DNA of 64,000 nucleotides from Xiphophorus maculatus (lineage: Eukaryota > Chordata > Actinopteri > Cyprinodontiformes > Poeciliidae), in assembly GCF_002775205.1 (NCBI RefSeq), contig NC_036458.1, forward strand, positions 24,330,368 through 24,394,367, read 5' to 3'. Below, piece by piece: positions 49,207 to 61,267 of this stretch. Each line of letters begins with the position of its first letter. Position 1 is the stretch's first letter. The notes under the pieces are model-generated. The model did not search any database. It had not been told where the DNA came from and worked only from the letters and a program-made list of their open reading frames with translations. A program made the translations under genes and the position numbers.

Positions 49207-49265
49207 CAGCTGATTTTGAGTTCCTGGTTCCAACCGTCTTAAATGTCCCTGCACAAGGCCTGCTC
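49207..49265 (-). other. putative non-coding exon U3 upstream of abat
   Basis: A 59-nt segment with acceptor tttttgcag/G and donor CTG/GTAAGT on the minus strand. It contains no ATG. It is open in a frame compatible with U2 (RRLEPGTQNQL). It is a candidate 5' UTR exon of abat or part of a separate transcript. Confidence 0.35.
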
Positions 49266-49855
49266 CTGCAAAAACATATTAGGCAAATTAATATTAATAA
49301 TTAGTCATTTCAGGAATAAGGAACGAAAGGAAAAATGATCTAGATAAGAAACTCAACCCTGGCCTTTTACTTTAAATGGATGGACTTTATCCAGACATTA
49401 TAGTGTTTGATTTGTTTAAACCCCAGGCACTGCTGGCTCTGTTTTCAGCACAAAAGAAAATGGTTTTATTTTCTGATTCCACAACTTTTTGTTTTTTAAA
49501 TTAGAAACAAAAAAATCAACAGAGCTTTCCAGCAGAGGAGATTATGCTGCTCCACATTTCCCTTTACAGTTGATCGCTCTACGGCACAGACAGCTGACAG
49601 TCCTGGCTCCAGAATAATCAGAAGAATGACCGAGCTACGGCTGGGCCCTCACATGTTAAAACAACCACAGTTTACTGACGGCTGCTGGTCAGGCGGCGAA
49701 CTTGGCCTGGTCATCGTCTTCAAGAAGCACACTTTCAATGGCTGCCATGGCAGAATATTTATTTCTTGGTCAAATCTGTAAACAAGAATTTTGCAATTTT
49801 GCGTATCTGTTAGAAATTCTGCCCTGCAGAGAGCTAGCCACGCTAACCATGTAGT

Positions 49856-51575
49856 GTTTTTTTTATTATTAATATTAAACAAACAGTATACAATGACTTG
49901 TTAAGGTACAAAGAATATTGGAACATAGCTAGGGAAAAAACAAAACATGGGGCTAAGACTATAAAAGACAAGCATGTAACAGTAAGGCAAATGGTGAAAA
50001 TAGTGCAAGATTTCAAACAAAAGAAAAATAGAGATATTGGCAGTTAGTGTTTTTGCATACACAGATTTCAAATGTTTCAGTGAGCTGTGATACAGTTTAA
50101 ATTGGTCAAGAAAAAAACTCAAATCAAGCAGTAGAACCTCTCCATTTACAGCAGTGTATATGATATTTAACAAGCAAGAAGACAATATTTACCATGTCAG
50201 ATATTTGGCTATTGAGGTCATCAACACAGTATAATATATGTTGTCCTTAATGTTAAGGGACAACCAATTCTTAATGTCTCTCCACATTTTACAAGAAAAG
50301 AGACAATTAAAAAAGAGAGATGATTGAGGGATTCTCCTGGACATTCACAAAAGCCACAACATGCTGGATCAAATTTTAATCTTCTGTGCAAAAAATCAGC
50401 CACTGGGTAAATATTGTGAGAGATTTTGAAGTGAGTCTCTTTAACCTTTGGTGAAACCGGCCATTTGACATACCTGGACAACGCCTTCTCAATTATAGAC
50501 AAATTTGTTGTTGCCAAGATACTATTAGTGTAATCATTAAACAATTTAGATTTGAAGGTAGTCACAAGTACAACATTGTTGCACTTTCTATCAGATAGAG
50601 TACAGTCTCCAATTTTCAGTTTGGGTAAGGATGAAGAAACATTAGAATATCTTAAGGTGTTTTGGATAAGATGAATAAGAGCTACAGGAATAGCTTTGCA
50701 TATTTTTAGATATTCATAACAAGTACAGTTCAGATTAAATTTGTTGGTAAATTCTCTATGATTTAACAATACACCATTATTGTATGTTAAGTCAGTGACA
50801 AATACAATACCTTTTTCATACCAGTCAGTTTTAAAAATGGATTTTCTATTTACCAACATTGATCTGTTATTCCACAAAACAGAACCATGTGGGGTAAAAT
50901 TATGGGTAAATATCTTTTTCCAAAAATGCAAAACTTTTTTTATAAAAGTTAAGAAATAGGAATCTTGGTTAATTCAAAATTACATTTAAGCAAAAAAAAA
51001 AATCCAAGCCACCGAGCTTATTAAATATGACTTTAGGGATATGAAACCACATCGAGTTGGAAAAAGACAAATAGGTCTTCAGCCAATTTATACTAAATGA
51101 ACCAATCAGCGCCTCAAAATCTAAAGCTCTAATTCCTCCTTTATCATAATCTTTAATAAGATGAGATCGTCGTAAATAGTGAATTTTGTACCTCCAGATA
51201 TACTGAAAGAATATTGAATTGGCTTTCCTAATATTTTTGTCAGAGATAAAAGCAGAAGGGCATGGAGAAATTAATTTGGATAATCCTTCAGCTTTGGATA
51301 GAAGAGTCCATCCAAAAATAGTCAGATCTCTAGTTAACCAAGGGCTCAAGGACTTCTTCATGCTATCCAAGCAACTTCCAATGTTTTCCTCCTCTCTTCT
51401 AATAGTATTTTTTTCAAATCAATATTCCCAGATATTTGACTGGATATATTTGGACTTAACTGTAATGGAGGCAACAGACGCCTCAGAGCCTGAATGGATC
51501 GGCAGAAGTTCACATTTATCAATATTGAGAGGCAAACCAGACGCTCTGGAAAACATTAAAAGCTACTGCAGTAAC
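49856..51575 (-). mobile_element. 5'-truncated L1-type LINE, broken reverse transcriptase ORF2
   Basis: On the minus strand the C-terminal end of an L1-type ORF2 is readable in pieces: FSRASGLPLNIDKCELLPI near 51560-51500, then LSKAEGLSKLISPCPSA, IFFQYIWRYKIHYL and KLGGLDFFF (51370-50969). After a break come a 236-codon stretch with VADFLHRRLKFD and a Cys-rich CCGFCECPGESLNHL segment (50931-50221), and a last piece to 49901. It ends in aataataaaaaaaa, an A-rich tail. In-frame stops and frame changes show it is dead. Confidence 0.85.
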
Positions 51576-51674
51576 TGCTGTGGAAACTATTACACGTCCT
51601 GACCTATGGGAGGTGCTATTATCAAGGACTGTAACTTTTAACTCCGTGACCTCAAAAGTGAATTAGAGTATTAG

Positions 51675-51827
51675 AGCAGACACACCACATACAGAGGCTA
51701 CAGTCCTCTACCCAGCGGTCCCTGGTTCGATTCCCAGCCTGGGACGTCCGCTGCATATCTCCTCCTTCCTGTCTAGCCACTGTTGAATAAAGGCCACTAG
51801 TGCCACGAAAAACCTATGCGGCGCGCG

Positions 51828-51835
<8 letters not shown>
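51675..51835 (+). mobile_element. tRNA-derived SINE, plus strand
   Basis: Contains ctacccagcggtccctggtt, then cgattcccagcctggg (B box) and cttcctgtctagccactgtt, then gaataaaggcc. It is followed by (CA)n/(TA)n (51830-51862). Sister of the copy at 48025-48180. Confidence 0.65.
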
Positions 51836-51861
<26 letters not shown>

Positions 51862-54560
51862 AGAATTAAATCCTGAGTTTTTGCTGCGGCTAGCTAAAAG
51901 GTTAATTGGGCATATCTAAACATAGCAACAGATAATTGGATGAAAGTTACTTCTTTTTTTTATTTTAAACAACTTTGGCAAATGTCCAACTCTACTGGGG
52001 ACTTTAGTTAGATGAGGCTTATTTCACTAAATGTCTGAAAGGATCCTGATGGAAGTAGTCACAGACTCAGAATAATGACATGAGGCTGCAGAGTCAATTC
52101 AAGAATAAATCTTGAGTCTTAAGGTGGTTTAACAGCAACAACAAAATAAAAAATTTTATTCCTAAAAACATTGTGAGGATTTACATCAAGTTATCATCCC
52201 AATATTTAATGTCATTTTCAATTTATCTAAATTTTCTCATATGCAACTTATTTTCTATACATGTTGGGAATGTTGTCTTGATATTATTTAGGTTTTGGAC
52301 TTTTCTGTTACCCCTCAGGTCACAGACAACGGATTGTTGGCTAACAGAAACTAAAAACAGGACATCCAGCATCTTGTAAATAACTTTTAGAGAAAACTGG
52401 ACTTGATGTTTCTGCCATTTGTAAACATCTGAGATCAAGAACAACTTTCTCATCTCAGTTTTTCCTTGACTTCATGTCAGCATATTAGCCTCAACATTTT
52501 ATGTCCTTTATGTTTTCTGCCTAAGTTGCCTTCACACAAAGGAGATAAAGAGATCTCTGTTACATAATGTTCCTCTGATGGTCAGAGTAGTCTCCAAAGG
52601 ATTTCCATTCATAACCTTTACACAACACGTTAGTGTGTTAGAATGGAGCGACAGCTGTACCATCTCTAAATGTTCTTGCTCAAATCTTTTCTATCTAATA
52701 TTATATTGAAAGACTCTGTAATGTACTGATAACACCAGAAGTGTTGTTCAGAGCCTGTGTTTTCTGTTTGGGCTTCCTGAAGTATTCTTTTTAAATTGCA
52801 CATAAATGATGATCACTGAGATGAGATCAGAGATCAAACACTTTAACATTTCACTGATATTCTGGAGCAAAATTTAGGTGTCTTTTGTGTATCATGTGAC
52901 TACCATCGACTACCCCTTGTGCCCTCACTCATTGCTATTCCACAGTGAGACGTAAGTCAGGAAGTGCCAACCTGTCACCATGGCAACACTCCAGGCAAAA
53001 AGGGGGGTCTGTATAAGCTTTGTTGTGTAAAAGGAAAAAGTAACCAAGAATCAGCTGAGCTGGAGTGTTCTTAGAGCATGTTTTATATAATCCGTTCATT
53101 TTCTAGAGCAGCTCTCTGCTCTCAGGTTGTTCTGCGTCAACAGGATTTCAGCCTCATGCTGATAACTTTATCATATTAGACTCAACAAAGTGTGACCTGA
53201 GGTCATGTAACTGATACATGGGCGGTCTGAGCTGGAGGAACGTGTCTAACAACATCTACACACAGATCACACTTCACCGGCAGATTTCTCTGACCTCCGA
53301 CCTGCTGACACTGACATCTTGCTTCATGTCTCTAAATGTTCACGATTAAATAAAGCAAACAAGAAGCAAAGAAGAAGAATTTGCGGTTCCCAGGTTGTGT
53401 GTGCTTAATAAACTCATATCTATATCTGACTGTCTAATCAGTGTTCAGAGCTGTTTCTGTGATTATTTCAGACAAAGTTATTCTAGTAACAAGATTAACT
53501 TCTGTCAAAGTCATAATGTTCATGTTGATGGATAGTTGTAATTCCTCTAATTTCTTTGACAGGAGCTTAAGATGTGCCTGAAGGCCGTGTATCAACATGT
53601 TGATGATAAAGCTTAACTAAAACTGGTCTGCTCCAGTCTAAAGTGGCCTGCCCTTGATGAGCTGAAATTGCATCGACGAGAAAACTGTTGCATAATCCCA
53701 GCTGTAGCGTTCAATAACACCGCGCAGCCTGAACTACTGGATTCAGTTACGCTGTGACTGAGACAGAAATGTCTCTGAAGGTAAAAAAAAGCAAGATATT
53801 AATAAAACTGTAGATCTGAAACTGAAATCTTAGAACTCTACTGAGTCCATATAACACCACATATAGCTGAATAGTGTAACTAAAATCATATTTTTACAGT
53901 AAGTATCAATGTAAAGGTTAAAGTTCAAACCTAACAACACATTTATGAAATTTATGAAAGCTTAGAATAAAATAACTTCATTATTTTAATAGTTTTTCCA
54001 TTGATTACCAAGAAAGGTATCAATGATTTTTGGCGAGCAATTTTACTAAGACGCAAAAAAAGGTGTTCCTTTTAAGATTGATCTGGTTCTGGTTCTGGTG
54101 CAGTCCGGGTCCTTCACAGCTGTGTGCAGGCTCTGGGAGCTCCGACTCCAGCTACAGTCCAGGTCCTCTCAAGGCTGCAGTGATCCCTGTTTCTTGTTCA
54201 TCTTTTCCTGACACACTTTTTCCTTCCACTCATTTTTCCATGAATTTGACTAAGCACAGAACTGTGATCAACATGCTTCTTTAGCGATGAGCTGCTGTCA
54301 AATACTACCAGTCCTCTCTTTGATATTTAGACTATAACTGAACGTTTCAGAAAAAACAAAGCAAAAAATTTTTTCTTTTTTTTTAATGAAATATTCAATT
54401 TTTTTGAAAATGACATTTGGCTTTGATTATTTGGAAGCCATATTAATCTAAATTAACATAAATAAACATGTAAAATATATGAAGGTTTAACTTTTTGAAC
54501 TGAATTACTTAAGTTGACTTTGAGATGATAATTCAGTTTAGCGAGATGTATCAATATATG

Positions 54561-54601
54561 GTCAGCATTAATGAATGAATGAATGAATGAATGAATGAAT
54601 G
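54561..54601. repeat. (AATG)n microsatellite
   Basis: About eight gaat/aatg units in tandem, in the spacer between abat and carm1. Confidence 0.85.
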
Positions 54602-54867
54602 AGACAGGCCTGTAGTATGTGATGAAAGTTTATGGCTGCAGAACAGACTCCAGCTGGAGATAAAATAAGACTGATTACAGAGTTCTTTTATCTGCATGTT
54701 TCCGTTCTTCAACAACAACCAGGGAACAGAAGTTGACTGGTAAAGGCGGTCAGTAAGAAATGATTATGTAAGCTGTCACCGTATCACAGGTGCATTGTTG
54801 TGAACCTGCAGTGTCTCCTGTGTATATCCAAGCACCTAGAAATGATCTGTGCGTTTGAATTTCTTAC

Positions 54868-54922
54868 CAGATGCCCTGAAGGCGTCAGACAGACGGAAGT
54901 CCTGGATGGAACAGAACAGGAC
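54868..54922 (-). other. putative non-coding exon U2 upstream of abat
   Basis: A 55-nt segment with acceptor gtggctccag/G and donor CTG/GTAAGA on the minus strand. It is ATG-free. It reads openly (VLFCSIQDFRLSDAFRAS) but without a start. Confidence 0.4.
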
Positions 54923-55076
54923 CTGGAGCCACAAACACCTGATTAGCAAAGACATAAAAAAGGGAGGGGTGGGGGGCTAAATGTTGTTTAACGCAACGTT
55001 ACTAACAAATTTGTGTTGGGATCAGAGCAGGCTGAATGTAGAGTTAAATCTGTTCATTTATCCCTACTATAGTCTC

Positions 55077-55110
55077 CCCCCCCCCCCCCCCCCCCCCCCC
55101 CCCGCCCCCC
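55077..55110. repeat. poly-C tract
   Basis: Some 34 bases that are C except for one g. It lies about 0.36 kb downstream of putative exon U1 on the minus strand. Confidence 0.97.
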
Positions 55111-55466
55111 AGGCTAAATCCACATCATTGCGACTCTGAAACTTGTTAAAGATGCTGAGAAAACTCCTTCTAATGACTGAGCGCGTACAAATCTGGTTCT
55201 GACTGGATCCTGCCGGTTCATCCGGAACACATTAATATTAATGCGGGCCAGCCGGGCTGACAGGGATGTGTACCGGCAGGATATGTCCCACTCACACAGA
55301 TGCGGGAACGGGCAAAACCGCGCTCGCGCCGTGGACGCCCCAGCCCCGCCGACCAGATGCTAGAAGTGTTCCTGAGCGCGTGCACAAACATCAACGCCAC
55401 GCGGCAGAAACCTGGTCCATCAGAGCGTCTCGTGCGGCTGCCAGCGCAGAGCAGCCGAGTACTTAC

Positions 55467-55600
55467 CGGGGATGAGCTCCAGCAGGAGGACAGCGTGTAC
55501 CGCTGCGGGACTGAGGCGTGTTGGTACCGAGTGAGAGTCTGAGTGAGAGTCCCTAACTGCCAGGGGAGCACCGGGGAGGGGAGGGGCTTGTTCTGCCGGC
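55467..55600 (-). promoter_or_regulatory. GC-rich putative first exon U1 / distal promoter
   Basis: This GC-rich block (the CpG-rich region spans about 55200-55610) ends on the minus strand at CATCCCCG/GTAAGT, a strong donor. There is no ATG in any useful frame: the long open frame here begins at GTG, not ATG. It fits an untranslated first exon of a minus-strand transcript; the nearest minus-strand coding gene downstream is abat. Confidence 0.4.
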
Positions 55601-55769
55601 CCCCGACACCATCTGCCCTGCTCTATCTCTCCATCTAAAATAAAACACTTCTGCTGGGTTTAAAGCCACATCCTGGAACTATTCTCCCATACTCCAACTA
55701 TATTCTCTCACTTTCTGACTTAAAATCAGATTAGATCTTTCTTTTTATAAATTACAATCAATATTCTGA

Positions 55770-56330
55770 TTGTGAAAGGGGAGTACTATGTACATCTGAA
55801 GATATAAAGGGCATTATAAATAAAATCTTATATTTCTCCATTAGATTGCCATCTTATAGTACAATAAAATAACAGTGTTACTTCAGTTATACAAATGCAG
55901 AATATATTTTTTAAAATGACTTAAAAGAAATGTCTTCACAATTTGATGCCTTGAAATTGACCTCTGCCTCTTTAAGAAGCTCCTTCTCCTTCCAACACTC
56001 CACCTTCAGCATGTCATGACAACAAAAGCCATTCCATAATACCATTTACATCCATTTTTAGGAGAGTTGGACAGAGAAATAGTTCATATGATGAGCTCAG
56101 CAGACTCCAGTTACAACAGGTGTTCACTAATTGCCTCTGCCACTAGTCTGGAGGAGCTATGCTATGTAAGGTGGAAGTCTGAGACTGCGGCTTCAAGGAG
56201 GAGCTTTGGTTAAATAGGCGGTGTTAAGTGAGAGCAAGCTTTTAGGCCCCCCATGAATCGTTGCCATGGGAGAGTCAAGGAGTTCTCAGACATGCATGAA
56301 ACACTCTAGGTACATTTATGACGACAAACG
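55770..56330 (+). repeat. dispersed repeat family R1, copy F
   Basis: Contains gaaaggggagtactatgtac, gacctctgcctctttaagaa, gagctcagcagactccagtt and tctcagacatgcatgaaaca, in family order. Confidence 0.7.
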
Positions 56331-56499
56331 TACCCAGCATTCCCAGTCATATGTGATGGCAGTGGAGGCCATCAAAGCAAAGTCACTGGCATGTCGACGA
56401 AACCAGTTAGAGATGATTGGAGCTCTGAGACACAGTGATCATCCTGCTGGAAGCCGCCATCAGAGGACCGGCTGACAGTGATAAACTTTAGTATCAATC

Positions 56500-56870
56500 G
56501 TTTATAAATGGCTGGGATTGTTTATAAAGGGATGCATTATGTAAAATTTAAATGTTGAACTTTATATCATATCTATATCATACCATTATTTCCCCATCAA
56601 AACATACCAGGATGTTGCTTTGAATCTTTTCTGCATGTTTGAGAAATCCTTTAGCAGCATGGGGTGGGGGGGGGGAACCAAATGCAATTTCTCCAAAGAT
56701 CCTCCTATAAGCTTCAGTCTCCAGCTGAGCTTCACCTCACAGAGAACCCCTCTCCCCTCACTCAGCTCCTCAGACTAGCAGAAGCAATTAGCAATTACCT
56801 GGTGGAACTGCACACTTGTAGCTAGTTTATTGTACTAGCTACTTCTCAGTCCAACATGCCCAAGAACAGT
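56500..56870 (-). repeat. dispersed repeat family R1, copy G
   Basis: Reverse-oriented: ggatgttgctttgaatcttt, cagactagcagaagcaatta and ggtggaactgcacacttgta. It lies about 170 bp from copy F in the opposite orientation. Confidence 0.65.
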
Positions 56871-57124
56871 TGTAAACTCCATAATGGAGAATTTATGTGA
56901 TGACTACATGAAATAAAGACCATAGTTTGTGAGGCAGGTGTGTGTCTAACCATGTGAACAGCAGCAACACAGGGGACTGTTCTCTCACCATTCCTCTTCT
57001 CTCTGTACACTTCAGATTTCCAGCACAAGTCTGACTTGTGTCATCTACAGAAATGACAGACATATATTGTTTTTCAACCCTCAGACGCTTTACAATGAAA
57101 TCAGTCATTCCTCTTCACACACAC

Positions 57125-57190
57125 ACATTTACACACTGATGATGGCAAGCTACTGGACTGTTACTACAGACTGACAGAAATACTCAGATA
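57125..57190 (+). repeat. short SINE/LINE-like fragment
   Basis: Phrase cacactgatgatggcaagct, then actggactgttactac, matching 44036-44245. It adjoins the LINE fragment at 57236. Confidence 0.55.
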
Positions 57191-57235
57191 ATACTGCAGT
57201 ATCAGAGATGGAAAAGAATCCAAGTACAGAGATCT

Positions 57236-57880
57236 GGTGGAGCGCATGGTGTGGAAACAATCTTCTTATCTTGAAAATAAACTAAATAAAGTTGATTGTT
57301 GATTTCAGGAGAAACAGAATTAGATCAGATCCCATTTTCATCATGGGTGAAGAAGTGGACGTGGTTGAGAAATATAAATACCTCAGTGTTCATCTGGACA
57401 ACAGACTGGACTGGAGACGCAACAGTGAAACTGTCTATAAGAAGGAACAGAGCAGACTGGACTTGTTGAAGATAAGATTCTTCAAGGTTTGAAGCAAGAT
57501 GCTGCAGACCTTCTATCAGTCTGTTGCTGAGTTTGTCATCTCTGCTGCCTTCATCTGTTGAGGCAGCAGCATCAGAACCAGGGACCTAAAAAGACTCGGA
57601 CCTGATAAAGGCTAGTTCTGGTTCTGTTCAGGGGACGACTGTGGAACCTTTGGAGATGATGATACAAAAAAGGATTTTACAGAAAATCAAGAAAATTATG
57701 GAAACCACTGAGCATCCTCTTCGTCACTGCTAGAAAAACTGTCTTGAGTCAGACGCTGTAACACAGGCCGCTACAGGAGATCCTTCTTGCCAAACGGCAT
57801 CATCTACAAAAACTCTGAGGAATTTGAATTAATGAATTTACCTTTGAGATCCACAGAGTATTTTTGAATTTGAAGGCAGT
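57236..57880 (+). mobile_element. Rex1/CR1-like LINE, 3' portion
   Basis: The frame IVDFRRNRIRSDPIFIMG, then YKYLSVHLDNRLDWRRN and YKKEQSRLDLLKIRFF, is the C-terminal part of a non-LTR reverse transcriptase. Further frames continue toward GRYRRSFLPNGIIY, and the copy ends near gagtatttttgaatttgaa. Stops and frame changes show a dead copy. Confidence 0.75.
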
Positions 57881-57913
57881 GTCAGAAAGACCAAGAACTT
57901 CTTATTAAAGAAG

Positions 57914-57950
57914 TTCTTATTAAAGAAGTTCTTTACTTCTTTAATAAGAA
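57914..57950. repeat. perfect hairpin, 16-bp arms
   Basis: The arm ttcttattaaagaagt (57914-57929) and its exact complement (57935-57950) flank a 5-base loop. The left arm is also part of a 16-bp tandem duplication (57899-57930). Confidence 0.9.
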
Positions 57951-58049
57951 GTGACTTATTAAAGTCAAATTTCTTTTAAGTCATATTTGATTTATGCAGC
58001 AGGTAAGTAGTTACTAGATTAGGCTATAAAATGACGCTGCCTCTTTAAA

Positions 58050-59690
58050 TTATATTTAACTGGTACAAAGTGTGCGAATAACAAAACTCCACACCATTAT
58101 ACCACCACCACCAGCCTAAATCACATATACATGGTTAGACAGATCAGTTCTTTCATATCTACATTAAATTGTAACCCGGCCATCTAAGTATTTCAGGCCC
58201 ATCACATTAGGTTTTTTTATAAAGTATCTATTTATGTCCCGTTATAGTGAGTCTCATTCTGCTGGTGTGGCCTTCTGTTGCTGTAGCCAGTCTGCCTGAA
58301 GAGCCCCGTGTTCAGTGATGAAGTCTGCTTATTCTACTCCAACACTAACAGTACTTCCATCCACATAACTGCTGCTCACTGGATAACAGAAGGTTTATCA
58401 TATCATTTATCATAGCAGCTGCTGGAAGCCTGACAACAACCACACCATGTTAGCATTACTTCAATCCACCTTTTTCTCTGATCACCTGTTTTAACAAGCC
58501 ACTAGCAGGTGGATCTGAACGTGGAGGCAGCATGTTTATGACTCCATGATCATCACTCATTTGAATCCTATAAAAGCAAAACGTAGCTCAAAACTCTCTG
58601 TATATGTAATAATATGAGCTTCATTTTCATGTTCAAGTTGATAGAAATGACTAAATTGTTGGTTCCTAAGGTTCTAATCATCATCCATCTTTTGACCAGT
58701 TAAAAACCTCACTGGGTGAAATATGACATTTTCTAACATCACTCACCTTTGAGTTATGGAATATTTGTATTACTATAGAGTTTATGGCTTGAAGTACTGG
58801 AACAAAGACTGGATTTGGTGTTGCAGTACAAAATCTATCTACCTGTAGTGTGGAATGAGAGAACACTGCAACCTCTAGGACTTTCTAAAGTCGCGTCTTG
58901 AGCAGAAGAGTCAGTGTCAGACAGCGTCAAACATGTTATTTCTCATTGGTCAACACACACAAATGACAGTAATCCTTTACACTGTTCCATGATCAACAGT
59001 GGATGCCACCATTTGAATACAGAGAGCATGAGTCCATGATGAGAGGGACAGTATGACTACAGGCTAACTAGCACATGGAAAACATCGCTTGTGTCCACAG
59101 TCTATATTACAAAGAGGAAAGAAGGAACTAAAGCACTACAACATTCCAGGATTCCAGGATGGGTTGGAACATCTCCACATTTAATTTCTTTTTTTTTCTC
59201 TTTTTTTTTCTTTTCTTGTGAAAGAGGAAAAAAACAAAACAAAAAAAAAATCAAGTCAACAAAAATAGTTCCTACTAAGAGACATTTTCCTAAGCTCTCC
59301 TAAAAACTTGCAAAATCAAGTTCCAACAGTTGTGACACTGGAAGTAATGCATAAAAGTGTCAGTCTCTCTCCTTCCTTTCCTGATAAAAGTGGATGTGGG
59401 TGGAGGCTATAGACGACGATGATATGCTGATGCTCGTACGGAAGTGAACGGATGAGGAGCTCCGGCTCCCGGACACTTGAGTCTCAGGTAAACGTGAAGT
59501 GGGGGACGCAGAGGAGGTTCCAGGGGCCGCTGCCTTATGCTCCGTTCTTCCAGCTGATTCCTCACAAAGAGCCAGGATGAAGGAGCCCATGCTTAGGCTG
59601 GGCTGAATGTTTCAGCAGAGTAAAACATTCATCACCTTCCATGCTGAGTGTTTAAGCAGAAAAACTTCTCTCATCTGTTTGCATATAAAG
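58050..59690. other. spacer, possible carm1 3' UTR, no gene recognised
   Basis: No coding exon was identified. A 76-codon minus-strand frame at 59360-59590 (MGSFILALCEESAGRTEH start, Ser-rich) has no homology I recognise and could simply lie in the carm1 3' UTR. An AT-rich T-run region is at 59175-59260. Confidence 0.4.
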
Positions 59691-60012
59691 GAGATATATA
59701 TATATATATATACACACATATATATATATACTTCCAGTGGAAGTTAGGGACAGTAGCAAGCAGTTATGTTAAGTTTTCTATTCCATGTGTGTTTGAGTGA
59801 AATGGCTAAAACCTTTCAGAGGTGCAACCATCCTCCATATGAACTTTCTTTTCAAGTTTTTTTTTGTTGTATTTTTATGTTTTGGATTTTGTTTACCAGC
59901 ACTGATATGAAGTTTCAGTGCTATATATATATAGCTGGCTATTTGACTGTAGCTCCTTGTCACTGTTTGGTCAACTTCATGCCTTAATTGTCAAACCCAT
60001 CAAGCTCTTATG

Positions 60013-60305
60013 CTGCAAAAGCGAAGTCTAACCAAGTATCTATGTCTAGTTTCTAGTACAGATATTTTTGTACATTTGCATACAACAAAATTAACTTAGA
60101 AGTAATTATTCAGCAAGCTGTAGGAGCTTGTTTTAAATCAATCACTCCTTAATATTGATTAAAAAAAGTAATAGTTCCACTGACAGATTTTTTCACTTAC
60201 AGCATGACATTTTCCCATGTTATAAATGAAATAATCTGTCAAAAATATGTTCACTAGAAACTGGAGAAATATGCTTGGTTAGACTTTATGTTTTTGTAGT
60301 CTATG
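60013..60305. mobile_element. diverged MITE, relative of 8806-9157
   Basis: Shares taaccaagtatctatgtcta, then gtttctagt at the left and ctagaaactggagaaatatg, then cttggttagac at the right, plus gttccactgacagattttt-like inner blocks. The ends are worn compared with the nosip copy. Confidence 0.65.
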
Positions 60306-61267
60306 CCCATCCAGCCCCACTCACCACAGGTGGAAACAGTTTGTGTGATATTTCACAAAACAGCCTATTCATCAATTTAAAGGTTTCCTTCTAGATGATC
60401 TGTTCACCATCAGCAGATTAAATTAAGTTTAAAACCAGAAGCATCACCTGACATTTGAGTCTACATGAAAACAGTTGAACACTGCCCCCTGCTGCTGCTA
60501 GTAAAGAATGCAGGTTAAAAAAAAACCTGTTCCTTCCTACAGTGAAGATTATTAGGGTTGATATATAAAAATTAAGTGCACCAACGCTGCTGTGGGTTTT
60601 GCTTCATGGTAAATCTTTTAGGTTTGATACAGATATTTAGTTCCTGCCTGGTGAGTCTAGAGGAACATTTGAAGCAGCTTCACCTCATATGGTTTTAAAT
60701 AACATCTGTATATCCGTCAGCTTCTATAGACTGGTCATGTGGTAGAGCACAGAGAGCTAACGCTAACAGCAGACATGTTCAGAGGCCTGACAGCATCACT
60801 CAGCATGGAAGGTGACCAGCATGCGTCTCCTAAAGGTCTTGAAGCTGCATGTCATTAGAAAACAAGCTGGAGGTGAGTACCGGACTGGGACGGTCTGCTG
60901 AGTGGGCCCGGAGACGAGGGTCACCATGGAAACAAGAAGACAGAAGCCCAAGGCAGAGGGGGTCAGGGTTAGACAGAATGGTGAAGACAAAAACTTAAAA
61001 GGTCCCGACAGTTAAAAACAGAGCAGAGCAGGAGCAGTATGTGGATGGACTGTGATAACGGTAGATACTGGAGGAGCTCCACAGGGAGGACTACTGGGAC
61101 GCCTCAGTCTTCAGCAAGATAGGCGTGGACGGATGGACAGGGCAGGGGACGCCAGCACAGCACTAGTTTTGGTTTCCTGGTTTTGGTTGTGAATGGTGAA
61201 GGGAGGGGGGGTTCCTGTCATGCGGGGAGGGACAGAGGGTCCGATATGTCTTTACAAGATCTTCACT

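Noticed and set aside
51219..51602. 127-codon plus-strand frame
   Set aside because: Antisense shadow of the L1-type LINE, whose reverse-transcriptase-like peptide reads on the minus strand.
51717..51745. tRNA-like B box (ggttcgattcc)
   Set aside because: There is no cloverleaf, and the downstream sequence is SINE-like. Annotated as a SINE rather than a tRNA gene.
55218..55571. 117-codon minus-strand frame in the GC-rich block
   Set aside because: It begins at GTG rather than ATG and is cut by a good splice donor, so it was treated as non-coding exon or promoter sequence.
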